From Chytriomyces cf. hyalinus JEL632 (taxonomy: Eukaryota > Chytridiomycota > Chytridiomycetes > Chytridiales > Chytriomycetaceae), in NCBI GenBank assembly GCA_025435555.1, contig JAIWWG010000137.1, forward strand, positions 1-64,000: a stretch of 64,000 nt of DNA, read 5' to 3'. A program made the position numbers and the translations under genes. Positions 1 through 13,454 of the stretch are shown here, in pieces. Position 1 is the first letter of the stretch, and each line of letters begins with the position of its first letter. The notes below the pieces were generated by a model. That model was not told the origin of the DNA. It made no database searches and saw only the letters and a list, made by a program, of their open reading frames with translations.

Positions 1-313
1 GTCGTGGCAGCAGCGATTCTTCAGGCTTTCCTAGCAGAGCTGCTGTTTGACTCGGAATGCTTGCGGTGTTGCCCGTATCTGACAAGTCCTGTCCACGAAT
101 CAGATTTAAGCGGAGATGCAGGGGGGTGGAAGCAATCGCCGGCTTTCTCAAAGCACACACCAGTGACCAGTCTTTCATCAGTGCATTCTCCATAACGCCG
201 CTCCTGTCGGCGTCTGCAAAGTCTTCGTAGCTTTCTTCGACGTCTTGTCGCATGGTTTCAATGTGCGCTCGCCACCGCTTGCGTGACTCGCGTTTCGCTG
301 TTTGGAGATCCAT
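1..313 (-). CDS. hypothetical protein, N-terminal part, runs off left edge
   Basis: An open frame runs on the minus strand from an ATG at 313 to the window edge, about 104 codons without a stop. An in-frame TAA lies seven codons upstream of this ATG, so the start is well fixed; a second in-frame ATG lies at 253. The first 20 residues are strongly basic (MDLQTAKRESRKRWRAHIE), followed by an acidic patch (EESYEDFADADRSG). I recognise no domain, signal peptide or membrane segment. It lies downstream of Miro on the same strand, 252 bases from the Miro stop. The reading is supported by the open frame only; introns beyond the edge cannot be judged. Confidence 0.5.
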   Translation of the reverse strand, partial: MDLQTAKRESRKRWRAHIETMRQDVEESYEDFADADRSGVMENALMKDWSLVCALRKPAIASTPLHLRLNLIRGQDLSDTGNTASIPSQTAALLGKPEESLLPR

Positions 314-565
314 TCGTTTGCTGCTTGTTGTTTATTTCAGGATTTACTTTACTTCGGCTTTTAAAAATATTTACCGATGCCACAGTCAGTCACGTCAGTT
401 CAAGCGCCGAGATTCTGATCAAAACACCTGGCTTTCCGCCCCTTTAACCGCTCTGAAGAACACTTGTCCGACTGGACTCTTGTCATCATTTTATTCGAAA
501 AAAGAGTACTGAGTGTTGATCCCAACTCAAGAAACAGGCCACACGAGAGAAAAACAGTTTTTACG

Positions 566-3149
<2,584 letters not shown>

Positions 3150-3418
3150 GCAATTTCCAGTTCAATTTTATTTAAACAGCAATGGATATATATATCCAGT
3201 TGCAACATTTTATTTACGTGGCTCGTGGGAGTATTTTTGGAAATACGCGACAAAAAGACGAGCGCGCATCAACGCTACCGAGCTCTCTGCCCGTGTGTTC
3301 TACGCATTGGCGTGAAGCCGGGAGCACGAAGCACCGCCACAAAAAGCAAGTCCGGACACAAATGTCTGAAATGCTTTTGTTGTAAATTTAAAACCGCGCA
3401 AAATCAGTCTGTTCGTGC
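3150..3418. promoter_or_regulatory. divergent intergenic promoter, Miro / Cdc25
   Basis: This 269-base spacer separates two head-to-head starts, so it must hold both promoters. A TATTTACG octamer lies at 3211-3218, 62 bases upstream of the Miro ATG, and short TA-rich runs (tatatata near 3186) lie close to Miro. No coding sequence was recognised here. Confidence 0.45.
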
Positions 3419-5035
3419 ATGAGCCATCCACACCCGTTTACGCGTCACAGCACCTGCATGCCTCGGCTGGAGCACGACCCGCTTCTTCTCTCGTCCTCTC
3501 CATCGAGCCCCTCGGTCTCGGACTTGTCCATGTTCGGGTGCGTCGCTTTTCCGTCCATAATGCACCCAGGAACATCCGTTTGACTTATCACCCTCTCCTG
3601 CTATGAAACAATCCGTTTAGATCTCGCTCCTCGGTATCGTTGTTGACAGACACGCGTCTGGCATCGCTGAAGCCGCCAGCGCTTCCGTTTCCAACCTCGA
3701 AAAACAAAACAAACAACTTCTCCAACTGGAACCAAAGACCCGCGCTGAAGACATCTTTATCTTCTTCGCGCCTTCCAAACTCGTTCGCAAAGCTGGCATG
3801 TGAATCTCGAAAGATCATGGAAACAGTTGAGGTAGAATGTCACTTCTAGTTCTGTCTGCATTTCCAACGCCTGGCCATTCTTATGAACCGTGATGCTTAT
3901 CATTTTACAGAAGCCGTTGCCATCAATGGATATGGACATGGACTTTGAAGCCATCCCTCTCAGAAAGATGCCGTCAAGTCCGGAAATGTCCCAAAAAAAG
4001 CGACCCATATACACTTCTCAGCTCGCTTTGAGCGCCGAACCCCTCATCATGTCTGATTTCGAGAGTTCATTTCCAACGGAGCCGAATGCCCAAGTTTTCT
4101 CAAGTGCGGCGCTGTCTGTTGGGATGGATTGCGATGAAACACCAGCGACACTTTTACCATGCATTGAATCATGCAGAGACGCGTTGAAAAGAATAACTCC
4201 CGCCACAGTGAGAAAATTGTTTTTGTCTTGAAGCGCATTTCTTTGTGCCAGTGTCAAATCACTCACCGACGCGACTTTGTCTTTGTCAACGTTCAGATGG
4301 CGGATGTGCTTGACGGTAAATACGACAATATATTTGGCTACGAAGTTATTGACTGCCGCTTCGTTGAGTACAAGTCTTTGATCTTGATATCATCACTTTT
4401 TTTAACACGTCCAACCATTTAATGATCATTGCAGCCCTATGAATACGAAGGAGGCCATATAGAGGGAGCAATTAATATGACCACCCCACATGATATGGAA
4501 ACCAAGTTTTTTCCAGCAACTCGAAAGTCGCTTGCAATGTCCGAAAGCAGTGCTAACATCAGACATTCTTCGACCTCCATGACTTCTTCTGCCCTGCCAC
4601 GTGTCATTATTCTGCATTGCGAATTTAGCGCCCAGAGGGCTCCGAAAATGTGAGTTTGTGGAAAAGAAATCAACTCTTTACCTTTTTTGACCTTTTTTTT
4701 TTTTGTGAATCTGTCAGGGGCCTTCATCTGCGCAACCATGACAGAAACTTGAATATCCAAGAATACCCTTACTTGGACTACCCTCACGTGTTTATCCTTG
4801 ATGGCGGCTACAAGGCCTTTTTCACTGCATTCCAGGTAAACGCAACCCAAACTCAGAGAGTGCATTGCAAAAAATCAAGACTCAAATTACCCCGTATTGT
4901 CTTCAGGACTACTGTAATCCATGCGGCTATAGAGAAATGAGTGATCCTGAATATACCCACGAACTCAAGAAATATATGGGAGTCCACAAGGCAGAGTTCA
5001 AGCGCGCGTATTCAACTGGATTTTTGCGTACATAA
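3419..5035 (+). CDS. CDC25: Cdc25 family M-phase inducer phosphatase
   Basis: Cdc25 removes inhibitory phosphates from Cdk1 and so triggers mitosis. The C-terminal rhodanese-fold catalytic domain is clear: EVIDCRF, PYEYEGGHIEGAIN, the active-site loop HCEFSAQR (Cys-X5-Arg), then YPHVFILDGGYKAFF and a tail with YCNPCGYREM. The N-terminal ~190 residues are Ser/Pro-rich and regulatory in style. The reading needs about seven exons; junctions supported by frame include SMFG/SRSSVS (donor GTGCGT near 3537), ITPAT/MADVL and DCRF/PYEYE (donor GTTGAG at 4363). The ATG at 3419 opens MSHPHPFTRHS; a Met 14 codons later is possible. The gene is head-to-head with Miro. The catalytic residues are all present, so it should be active. 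Confidence 0.93.
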
Positions 5036-5599
5036 GTGTGGAGGTGGATGTAGTGTGGCTGATGGAAGTATGTTATTGGAGGTTAATGGGGAGGGAAAGT
5101 GCAAACTGCTGCTTGGTGGACCCTCTTTTTTGGATTGTTTTTTTGGATTGTTTGGTAGGAACATAGAGACGACCAATATCGTGGAAAACCTCGCTATTAT
5201 CGTGGAATGCATTTCATCTTCGCTAGAATTCTAGAGCACTGAGGGAGAATGGATTCTCTGGCTGCTACATTGGATGGATGCCGAAAATTGGTCAACTGAT
5301 ACAGAGTAGTTTGGAGAGCAGCTTTCGCTGAGGTATCGCTTGCAGTTACCTGTTGTTCGTGACTGAGCCCTCCGACAGTGAAATTTGCACCCGTGCCAGC
5401 TTGTATGCACAGAAATATTCGCAGTTTTATTAAGCAAGCTCATACAAGCTATAATGAGGTGTCGATGCACCAGCTCCTGAGAGCAGCGATGGAAAACGAA
5501 CTGCAACCTCTCGTAAATATTTGCGGTTAAGTAAAATCAGGAAACAGGTCCGTGCAAACACCAAAAAAGGCAAAAAGCGCAAAAGCAGAAAATAATAAA
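5036..5599. other. intergenic stretch with one possible micro-ORF
   Basis: This 564-base stretch separates Cdc25 from the ATP-synthase-like gene. The only item of note is a 42-codon plus-strand ORF at 5405-5533 starting MHRNIRSFIKQAHTSYNE, which has an amphipathic look but no recognised family; it could be part of an upstream ORF or an exon of a small gene. A CGTAAATA octamer (5512-5519) lies 81 bases upstream of the next start codon. Nothing else coding was recognised. Confidence 0.3.
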
Positions 5600-6258
5600 A
5601 TGGTCGCCATCCAACGCACCTTCCTCGGCATGCGAGTGTGGCCCACGTCCATGCTGAAGCCATACTTCCCCTTCATCATCTCGGGCACCACCGCTTACTT
5701 TCTCTTCAACTGGGTCGCTGTCAAGTTGAAGGACGGTGAGGAAATCGTATTGAGGACTTTTGCAATGGGGAACGCACATCTCACACGCAGCACTGCTTTC
5801 TCTCTTCTTCTATTTAGACCCAACTGACAAGTGGACCGAAATTGTGTATGTATTCATCCCGTTGCTTCGTCACTTTTGGGAGTCTTGTTTCTCCGTGCGG
5901 AGAGACTGATCGTCTATGGCGCCTCGTATCTCTGCCAATGCACCAGCAACTATCAGACAGCACGAAAACTATACCATCGAATAAGAAGCGAGAAGGGGGC
6001 AGCTGGCGCTATACGGATCAAACCTCGAATGTCTCACCACCCCGTCTAATACCTTCCGTATTTCGCAGCAACATTGTCCGTGACGCCTCCGAGAAGCAAA
6101 AGGTCAAGAACGAGGCCGCTGACTGGTACGCTGCTCAGGTAAGACATCAACGACGGAATTTTAAAACCATTTTTGCGAATTTGAATCTGATCCATCTGGC
6201 TTTTCTCAACCACGCCATTTTTTTTTTCCAGATTGCCAAGAAGGAAGGAAAGCAGTAG
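5600..6258 (+). CDS. small single-pass membrane protein, F1Fo ATP synthase subunit j (Atp18)-like
   Basis: Four short exons give a protein of about 86 residues starting at the ATG at 5600 (context ataaaATGG). After a basic N-terminus comes PTSMLKPYFPFIISGTTAYF, a Pro-bounded membrane segment, then an acidic-aromatic stretch DDPTDKWTEI and a charged C-terminus ending DWYAAQIAKKEGKQ. The short basic head, the K-P-Y-x-P-F motif entering one membrane helix and the DP motif after it resemble the inner-membrane ATP synthase subunit i/j (Atp18). Introns begin GTGAGG, GTATGT and GTAAGA, and the frame is kept across them. The family call rests on motif memory and could be another small inner-membrane subunit. 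Confidence 0.55.
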
Positions 6259-6542
6259 ATGCTTCAGACTATTCTGTGAACTGTCTGGTTCTTGTGCCCT
6301 CCTCTATCGAAAGCTCTTTCTTTATGAACGTGACTTCTGGGTGAATAAAAATACCTGTCGTTGCTTCGTACAAGATTTTACAAGCGGCGTTGTTTTTGCC
6401 TGCGTGTTACATTCTTCACCTGCGATACGCGGGCATGTATGTGAGTAGAAGCGACGCTTCCCTCCCAACAAACTCGTGCGTCCCTACAATATCCAACTGC
6501 AACCACCAATAACTGCCCAGGCAAGTATGGATGCAATTAACT

Positions 6543-9500
6543 TTACTGACAGTCAGCCACACTTAAACCCGCACTCAAATTTGGATACAAACCGGAGAAA
6601 CCGTGCAAAACCTCCTTCATCACAACCTTCACTGCCACTCGGTCCCTCTCTGATATTTCTCGCAAGTACAGCGTTTTCCCCTCGGCCCCACCATTCCTCT
6701 CCACTTTTTGTGAGTTCGCGTTGTTGTGGCCAGCAATGTTCATCTTCCCAAGTTTTTCCTCCAACCACCCACTCGGATTCAAATCCGAATCCCCACCTTC
6801 CATCCGCTGACTCGCAGCCAGCGCTGGTACAACAGAATCAGCCGGGCACGACGTTGCCCATCGAAACACCATCTTCATCAACCGATCTCGCGGCCTACGA
6901 TTCCCCACAACATGAAGGTACACGATCGGTCCCATTAACCCTCTTTTCAAACTCTGCGCAATTCCTGCTGCGGCAGCACCCCTGTGTCGCATGAATGCTT
7001 CAAGCACGTTCGCGGCAAGTTCGCTGTGTTCTTCGACGGCGAGACTTGTCAGGATATGGTCTGCTGTCAAGTTGAAAAGATGCACCCATGGGTCTGTTGC
7101 TGCGGTTTGGGTGGGGTTCGGTTGTGCTGGTGGTGTTGCCAGTGCGGTGCGTGAGTGTGGAGTTTCGGGGGTTGTTGTTGGGGTTGCGCCGTGGTTGAGA
7201 CATTCCGCCAAGGTGGCGGCAAGAAGGATTTGGAGGTATTCCCGAGGTAACACGTCGTATTTGGTGATTTGAATCTGGGACGGGAAGGGAATGTCAAATG
7301 GGGAACTAAAATATAAAGTTGGAAAGCAGACTCACTGCACGCGCAACTCCCATTCCTATTCCAAACGGATAAAAAACATCAACAATGCGTGGGAATTTTT
7401 GCCTCGACGTGATGAATGGGAGGTCCCAATGAATGTAGAGTCCCTGGTCACGCCCATCCACCAGCGTTTTCACGCCAACGAGAAGCATGTCTGTGGACAT
7501 TGTACCCCACGATGACTCTGCAGACTCGGGGATGCTCAGAAGACTTGTGCGCAAGGGATCGCTCAGTGACTTGAGAGCTTGAACAAACGGCGTGCAGATT
7601 GCAGTGTGCGTCTCTAACGACCCAGCAATAAGAATAAGAACTGGGAAAAGGTTATCCGGGTCAGAAAGCACCTCGACCGAAACCACAAGCACGAGGGAAG
7701 TAAAAAAGAGCTACCAGAACGGAGGACATCTTCGTTGGGAACTTTCAAAAGACAACCAGCCGCATTTTGCGCAAACACTGCCAAAGGGTGCCGACGATCG
7801 ATAGCGCCAAGACAGCTGCCCAAAAACGCAGCAAATGACTTTTGCAGGCAAGGCGGGCAATGCGGATACATGGCAGCTCGTAAAAACCCTCGTTCGTATC
7901 CGAGAATGTCCCCCGCAACACCATCAGGCAAAGCGCCCACCGATCCAGACAAGCGCACACAGAATGGATGATTCAAGGATTCTTCCGTGCAAGTTTCGTA
8001 AGGTGTCTGGGATTTAAAGTCATTCCCAATCTTTGGTTGTGATGCCAAACAGGCCAACAAATGAAGAGCCGCACACACTTCCATCACTGCGGCACTCGAA
8101 GAAAACAGCACGCCTTGTTCGGCAGCATGTCGATGCGTGTTGAGCACAGTAAGGCTCTCTGACAGGATCAGCGTAATGTGTTGGGAGGACACGCCGTGGC
8201 CGTCCTCGCTCAAATCCCGGCGACCAAACTTGTTTCGCGCAGCATTCGACTCCAAATGAAAGGCGCAAAGTAACGAAATAAAATGGTTCCCATCGTCGCC
8301 GGTGGAAGCGCCGCTCAAGAAGTTTGCACTGCCAAAAGCGCCATGTCCGAGGTTTGCCGCGTTCCCAGCCATCACAGCCACGGCACATCGGGCAGCGCTT
8401 TGAATCGTTGTTTTGATGAAGAGGAATATTCGGACGATTTCGGAGTCGGGCGTGTCCGGACTGATGAACGCGTTCAGGATGCGGGCAACGAACTTTGTCT
8501 TTTCAGGATTAAAGACAACGTTTGTGAGAAGCGGCGAGAATTCTTTTGCATTCACGAGTCGGTTGAAGGCGTCGCGCGAGGAAAGGTTTTGAATCAAGTT
8601 TCCAAAGTAGACCAAAAGCGTGCATCCCACATGCAGCACTTTGGTGTCGGATGCAAAGTTGATGACGCACGGCAGAAGAATTTCGAGGAGCTGCTGGATG
8701 TCGGTGGGTGGGCTGTGCTGGAGGACGAGCATAAACTCCCGCTCCTGATGCGAGACTTAGTCGGCAGCTGCAAACAAACAGGTAACGTGTTCTCTGTACC
8801 TTATTGGCAAGAACCGACGGAAGCTTCTCCATATCTTCCGCAATTATGCCATCAAATTTCGTTATCAGTCGCTCTTTGCAAATCAGGGCTGGGAAGCACG
8901 ACCGTCCAAACGTCAAACTTTGGTCGGAAATGCCAAACAATGCGCACAGCACTCGGAGCACTGCAACCTGCGTTGTTCCAAATGTGCCGTCTAGCTGCCG
9001 TTTCCATTGTCAAAAATGTAGGTCCAGTTACCTTTCCCAGGTTCTCCTCAAGGCTGGGACCCGAGAACAGATTCGGCGCACTAGTTGACAACGAATGAGG
9101 CCCATGTCCATCCCTTCCCATCTCATCACCATCATTGCCGAATAAATATTGGCTCGCAGCTTTCGTGTTCATGACAATACCTCCAGCACCAATTTGTCGG
9201 CCAGAATTCTGTTGAAACTGGAGCGGGTCGGACGGATCGTACTCCGAGAAGCAGCTGTCTGACTTTTTTATTCTGCTGCCTGAGTACTGCTGTTTGGGAA
9301 TCTTTGACGGAGTTTGCGGGGACGCGTTCGATTGAATCATCACCAACGGGTTTGCCCTTGGGAGATACTGAGTAAGTGGACAACGACCCAACACACATCA
9401 AACATATCAAGAACTCACCTCGATTTCATGACATGATGATGAATAATTCCCAACGCCAACGCGCCTGCCTCAGCTTTCGACCGAGCAACGTCGTCGCACA

Positions 9501-9744
9501 GCTCCTTCCCAAGTAAAATGCCCACCTTCATACACCCCTTCTGCAGCTGCTCCCAGTTATTCCGCTTTGCTGCGGGCCCCATGCCGGTATCATAGCTGTG
9601 CATTTGGAACTCTAGCGGATGGTATTTTGACAGAATCTCAGCAAGCAGGAATCCGTTCGCCAAATCGCGTTTCGTGTTTTTGATGGAGTACGTGAGGTCG
9701 AGACCTTGCACCCATTTAAGAACATCGCGTGTCAGTGACGACAT
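6543..9744 (-). CDS. calponin-homology (SPEF1/SPATA4-type) plus armadillo-like protein, ciliary candidate
   Basis: The first exon (9744-9418) encodes a CH_2-type calponin-homology domain: VLKWVQGLDLTYSIKNTKRD, GFLLAEILSKYHP, QMHSYDTG and RNNWEQL match the SPEF1/SPATA4 signature, which binds ciliary microtubules. A Ser/Gly-rich linker follows, then a long helical, leucine-rich region (LLEILLPCVINFASDTKVLH and on) resembling armadillo/HEAT repeats, to a TAA at 6543. The total is roughly 950 residues in about seven exons. The second exon probably begins after CCCAAG near 9360 to keep frame. It is divergent from an EF-hand gene 80 bases away. In animals SPEF1 and SPATA4 are cilium or sperm-tail proteins; the same role in the zoospore flagellum is inference. 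The ARM call is by look only. Confidence 0.75.
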
Positions 9745-9824
9745 CAGCCCTGATTATGGCAAGAGCGCGTTTTTTTTACGATATATTTTTTTTGCCTGAC
9801 AATTTCAACGGAGAGTAATATAAA
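9745..9824. promoter_or_regulatory. 80-base bidirectional promoter, CH-ARM / EF-hand pair
   Basis: Only 80 bases separate the ATG of the CH-ARM gene (9744) from that of the EF-hand gene (9825). The spacer is AT-rich (tttttttacgatatattttttt), so both genes must share promoter sequence and may be co-expressed. Confidence 0.5.
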
Positions 9825-10396
9825 ATGACATCCAAGCTGACGCGGACAAGTAGCTTCATCAGCGGCAAAAACTCCAACGGGATATCGGATGAGCAAATCG
9901 AATACTACCGAGAGGCGTATAACCTGTTTGACGCGGATCACAACGGGAGCATTGATGTACATGAACTGGGTGAAGTGATGCGCAGCTGTGGGATGGATCC
10001 AACAGAGGACGAAGTCAGGAATATGATTGCCAGTGTGGATGTAGACAACACGGGCACAATTGATTTTGACGAGTTTTTGCTGTAAGTGTGCAGTGTCCCT
10101 TGCCTGCTTCAGTTTGCTCGTTAACTATTCCTTCTACTTTACACAGCATGATGGAAGATTTCCGCGGAGAAACGCGACTCCATTACACACCTGAAAAGTT
10201 GCAAGAGGCATTTGAGGCAATGGATTTTGACGAGAACGGATTCATCTCCGCCGCAGATTTGATTGCGATTGTGCGACTGCACGGCGAGGATTTATCGGGA
10301 GAAGAGGCATTGGAAATGATCAAAGAAGGTGACGCAGACGGCGATGGCCAAGTCAGCTTTGAAGACTTTTGCAAACTGTTGGCTGGTTGGAAATAG
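9825..10396 (+). CDS. four-EF-hand calmodulin/centrin-type protein
   Basis: Two exons, with an intron at about 10084-10147 (GTAAGT...CACAG), give about 170 residues. Four EF-hand loops are visible: [36 protein letters not shown] and [12 protein letters not shown]. Loops 1 and 2 are textbook calcium loops with Glu at position 12; loops 3 and 4 have Asp there, which usually weakens calcium in favour of magnesium. A 20-residue Ser/Thr/Lys-rich N-terminal extension precedes the first hand, as in centrins. The protein ends KLLAGWK without the usual centrin C-terminal motif, so it is a centrin/calmodulin-like relative rather than a certain orthologue of either. Divergent pairing with a ciliary candidate hints at a flagellar role. 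Confidence 0.88.
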
Positions 10397-10665
10397 AATT
10401 CGATTCGCTTCTTTGTATTTGTATATCCGTTATTCGAGGGTGGAGGAATGGTCCAAACGCGTCCGTCGCAAGCGCGTGTGTTTTGACGCGTTAAATGGAT
10501 GAGTATCGATTCGTTTTCCCTCCAAATCAGCGACATTTTCAATTCATGAACGGAATAATTGAGCGCCGTAGTTTGTTGTTTCCCTGTTCTTGCATTTTAA
10601 TGAAGTGTAAAATATCCGCCCATCTTTCATGGTTCTTCACTACCAGCCACAAGTTGAACATAAAA

Positions 10666-12102
10666 ATGTTACACAAATCGGATGACTCTTTGTTATCTTC
10701 CGTGGCTGGCGGCTGTAAAGTGCGTCAAACAAGCATGCACGAATTGACCGCGATTCCCACCGAACTGCTTCAGGAAATCTTCAGCTGGACACACCCAGAA
10801 TACGATCTCATCCAATGCCAGCGCCTGTGCAAGTCCTTGCGTCGCCAGCTTTCCAACCAACAATTCCTCAAGACAAACTTTCAACGATACCTACTGGACT
10901 TGGTGAAGGCTTCGGCCGCACATGAGAACCTCATTGACCAAACAGCGTCAATATCCGCCTCGGAACGATTGCAAGAAATGGAACACCGCTGGTTTAAATG
11001 GCCGGAACTCTACCAACAAGGGTTTATCAAAGTGAAACTGCAAGGAACGAGTGAGCTTGAACTGGCCTTGAGCGGTTACAAAAACGGAAAGATTCCTTCT
11101 TCGATCCAGCACGTGGGCCCTCAACTGCAAGTATTGAATCTGTCAAATAGTTCGCTCCAGGGCGAGATCCCAGCATCCATTGGATCACTGACGGGCCTCC
11201 AGCATCTCAATTTGTCCCATAATCTGCTGGAGGGAGTCATTCCCGCAACCATCGGACAACTGAGACTGCTGACGCACTTGGACCTCAGCGCAAACCGGCT
11301 CGCAGGATGCATACCCGAATCCATTGGAAACTTGTCCCTGCTCAAAATGATCAATGCCAGTAATAACCGACTGACAGGCCCGCTCCCACATGCACTGTTT
11401 CGAGACTGCTCAAACCTCGAATCAATACAGTTTGAAGTCAACCGTCTCGACGGCAGCATCCCACGCGAACTCATCTACACAACCAATCTGAAAACACTGG
11501 GCCTTCGCTGCAACAGCTTCACAGGCACATTACCCGCACAGGCATTTACGCGTTTACAAAACCTCGAATCGCTCGACGTGAGCTGTAACCAACTCCAAGG
11601 CACGATTCCAACGCAACTCGGTCCTTCCTGCCCAGAACTCAAGCACTTGAATCTTTCTCACAATTTACTCACGGGCGAGATCCCGGTGGAATTATGGGAC
11701 GCTCACCAGCTACGTAACGTATATCTGAAGCAAAACCAACTGTACGGAGAATTGAGCGGAAAGATTGGGAACTGCACCCGTCTATCGGCGCTCTCGGTGA
11801 GCAACAACGCATTGTCGGGGAAATTACCGCCGGAACTGGGAGAATGCCGAGAGTTGTCTCATTTGATGCTGTCTGGGAACCAGTTTGAGGGCATCATTCC
11901 AAAGACATGGGAGACATTGGAACACGTGGGATACTTTGATTTGGGTGGAAATCCCGGGCTGAAATCATGTGAAGGACCTTCCCATGGGTCTGGCTGGAAG
12001 TTTCAGGAAGTTGTGAAAACATCCAATTCTCGGTTTCCGCAGTTTTTTGCGGGTCTGCGGGGAATGTGGAGCAAGGGATTTTTCCGGTTGCGAGTTCTAT
12101 GA
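10666..12102 (+). CDS. F-box protein with plant-type leucine-rich repeats
   Basis: A single open frame, read from the ATG at 10666, gives 478 residues; in-frame ATGs at 10495, 10537, 10600 and 10738 are alternatives. Residues about 25-65 form an F-box (AIPTELLQEIFSW, then CQRLCKSLRRQL). From about residue 140 come some 13 leucine-rich repeats of the plant-specific kind, LxxLxLSxNxLxGxIPxxIG, for example LQHLNLSHNLLEGVIPATIG. F-box LRR proteins pick substrates for SCF ubiquitin ligases; here the LRR face would choose the target. There is no signal peptide or kinase, unlike plant receptor kinases. Two ACGCGT boxes lie upstream at 10457 and 10486. Target unknown. Confidence 0.8.
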   Translation: MLHKSDDSLLSSVAGGCKVRQTSMHELTAIPTELLQEIFSWTHPEYDLIQCQRLCKSLRRQLSNQQFLKTNFQRYLLDLVKASAAHENLIDQTASISASERLQEMEHRWFKWPELYQQGFIKVKLQGTSELELALSGYKNGKIPSSIQHVGPQLQVLNLSNSSLQGEIPASIGSLTGLQHLNLSHNLLEGVIPATIGQLRLLTHLDLSANRLAGCIPESIGNLSLLKMINASNNRLTGPLPHALFRDCSNLESIQFEVNRLDGSIPRELIYTTNLKTLGLRCNSFTGTLPAQAFTRLQNLESLDVSCNQLQGTIPTQLGPSCPELKHLNLSHNLLTGEIPVELWDAHQLRNVYLKQNQLYGELSGKIGNCTRLSALSVSNNALSGKLPPELGECRELSHLMLSGNQFEGIIPKTWETLEHVGYFDLGGNPGLKSCEGPSHGSGWKFQEVVKTSNSRFPQFFAGLRGMWSKGFFRLRVL

Positions 12103-12311
12103 CGTTGCCTCTATTTTTTTGTACCTGCATGGACACTGGCCACCTCATAGCTAATAATTACGCGAATAAAGACTTGAGAAAATCACTTCGAGTCCACCGC
12201 GTTTGGCGCGTCACCCTTGTCCAAGCTGACATGCCAATATTCAAAAGTCTGGCATTATTTATCACATTTTAACTTTAAAAAATAAAAAATATTTTTTCTT
12301 CACCGTAAAAC

Positions 12312-13249
12312 ATGACCGAAGTGGAAACTCCAACCGAAGACATTCACGTGCTCTCAGCACCTTCGCATCTGGACATCACCGTCAAGCACCGCCTCAACCG
12401 CAAATGGACGCTCTGGTTCGACTCACAGCAGAAACGGGCAACGCAGAGCAACTGGCACGACTCGCTCAAGAACTTGATCACTTTTGAAACGGTCGAAGAC
12501 TTTTGGGGGTAAGTCAATGCATCAAAAGCACGATATTTCCAATGCAGCGTGGCCGGTGTTTGGGGGACACCGTTCCCGTGAGTTAGACCTCATATTTAAA
12601 AAAAAAAAAATTCGTAAAAAAATGCAGGGTCTACAACAACGTTATTAAGGCTTCATCTCTTGCCGCTGGTTCCAACTTCCATCTTTTCCAGGTGCGTCTT
12701 CCCTTACTTCTTTTTTTTTCCCGCTGCTTGTCCTTAAAAAAAACATACCCACCGCAAAATCGAAACCTCATGGACGTATTCTTCAACAACGATGCTGTAT
12801 AGGCGGGTATTCAACCAATGTGGGAAGATCCACAGAACGAAAAGGGAGGGAAATGGGTTGCCCAGGTTGCGAAAGCAAAGATTCCTGAAATGGACGACTT
12901 ATGGATGAACACGGTATGTCCCAGTATTCTTTCCGCGCAAGTTTTCATCCAAGAATCTGACCCCTCTTGTTTTTTTTCATTGGGCTTTATTCAGATGCTG
13001 TGCGTGATTGGCGAATCATTTGACGATGCCGAAGAAATCCTTGGTGCAGTCGTTTCAGTTCGTCGACATGGAAACCGATTGTCTCTTTGGACGAAATCTT
13101 TCAATGATGGCGAGAAATGCGTTCGGATTGGCACAGAGTGGAAAAAGGTGCTCGCGTATGGGGAAGAAGATCCAATTGGATTTCAGGCGCACAGTGACGC
13201 TATCACGCATAATACAAGTTTTGCAAACAAGGATCGGTACACGGTTTGA
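12312..13249 (+). CDS. translation initiation factor eIF4E (mRNA cap-binding)
   Basis: Four exons encode eIF4E, which binds the 5' cap and brings mRNA to the ribosome through eIF4G. Visible landmarks are HRLNRKWTLWFDSQ, the FETVEDFWG helix, NVIKASSL, the cap-binding PMWEDPQNEKGGKW segment with its Trp-Glu pair, and the C-terminal HxDS-type segment (QAHSDAITHNTSF). Introns of about 60-130 bases interrupt at VEDFWG/VYNN, FHLFQ/AG and DLWMNT/MLCV; the first contains an A11 run. The ATG at 12312 follows caccgtaaaac. The length, about 210 residues, is normal for the family. Confidence 0.95.
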
Positions 13250-13454
13250 AGCAGTTTTATGGGAGTGTAAATGGCAAGTTTATGGCTTGATTCGAATGGA
13301 TGCGATGGGTTGCCCTATAGTGACGGAGAAGGCAACGAGCAGCTTTCGAAGTTTGAAATAAAAAAAAGCACACAATTCATATTGCGTTTTCTTGTGGCGG
13401 TGCTGGTGGTGCGGTCTGACTGACCGTCCAAAAAATAAAATTGGAGTCACCAAA

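Noticed and set aside
8283-9098. 271-codon plus-strand ORF
   Set aside because: Antisense to the CH-ARM gene, whose minus frame is leucine-rich, helical and spliced coherently.
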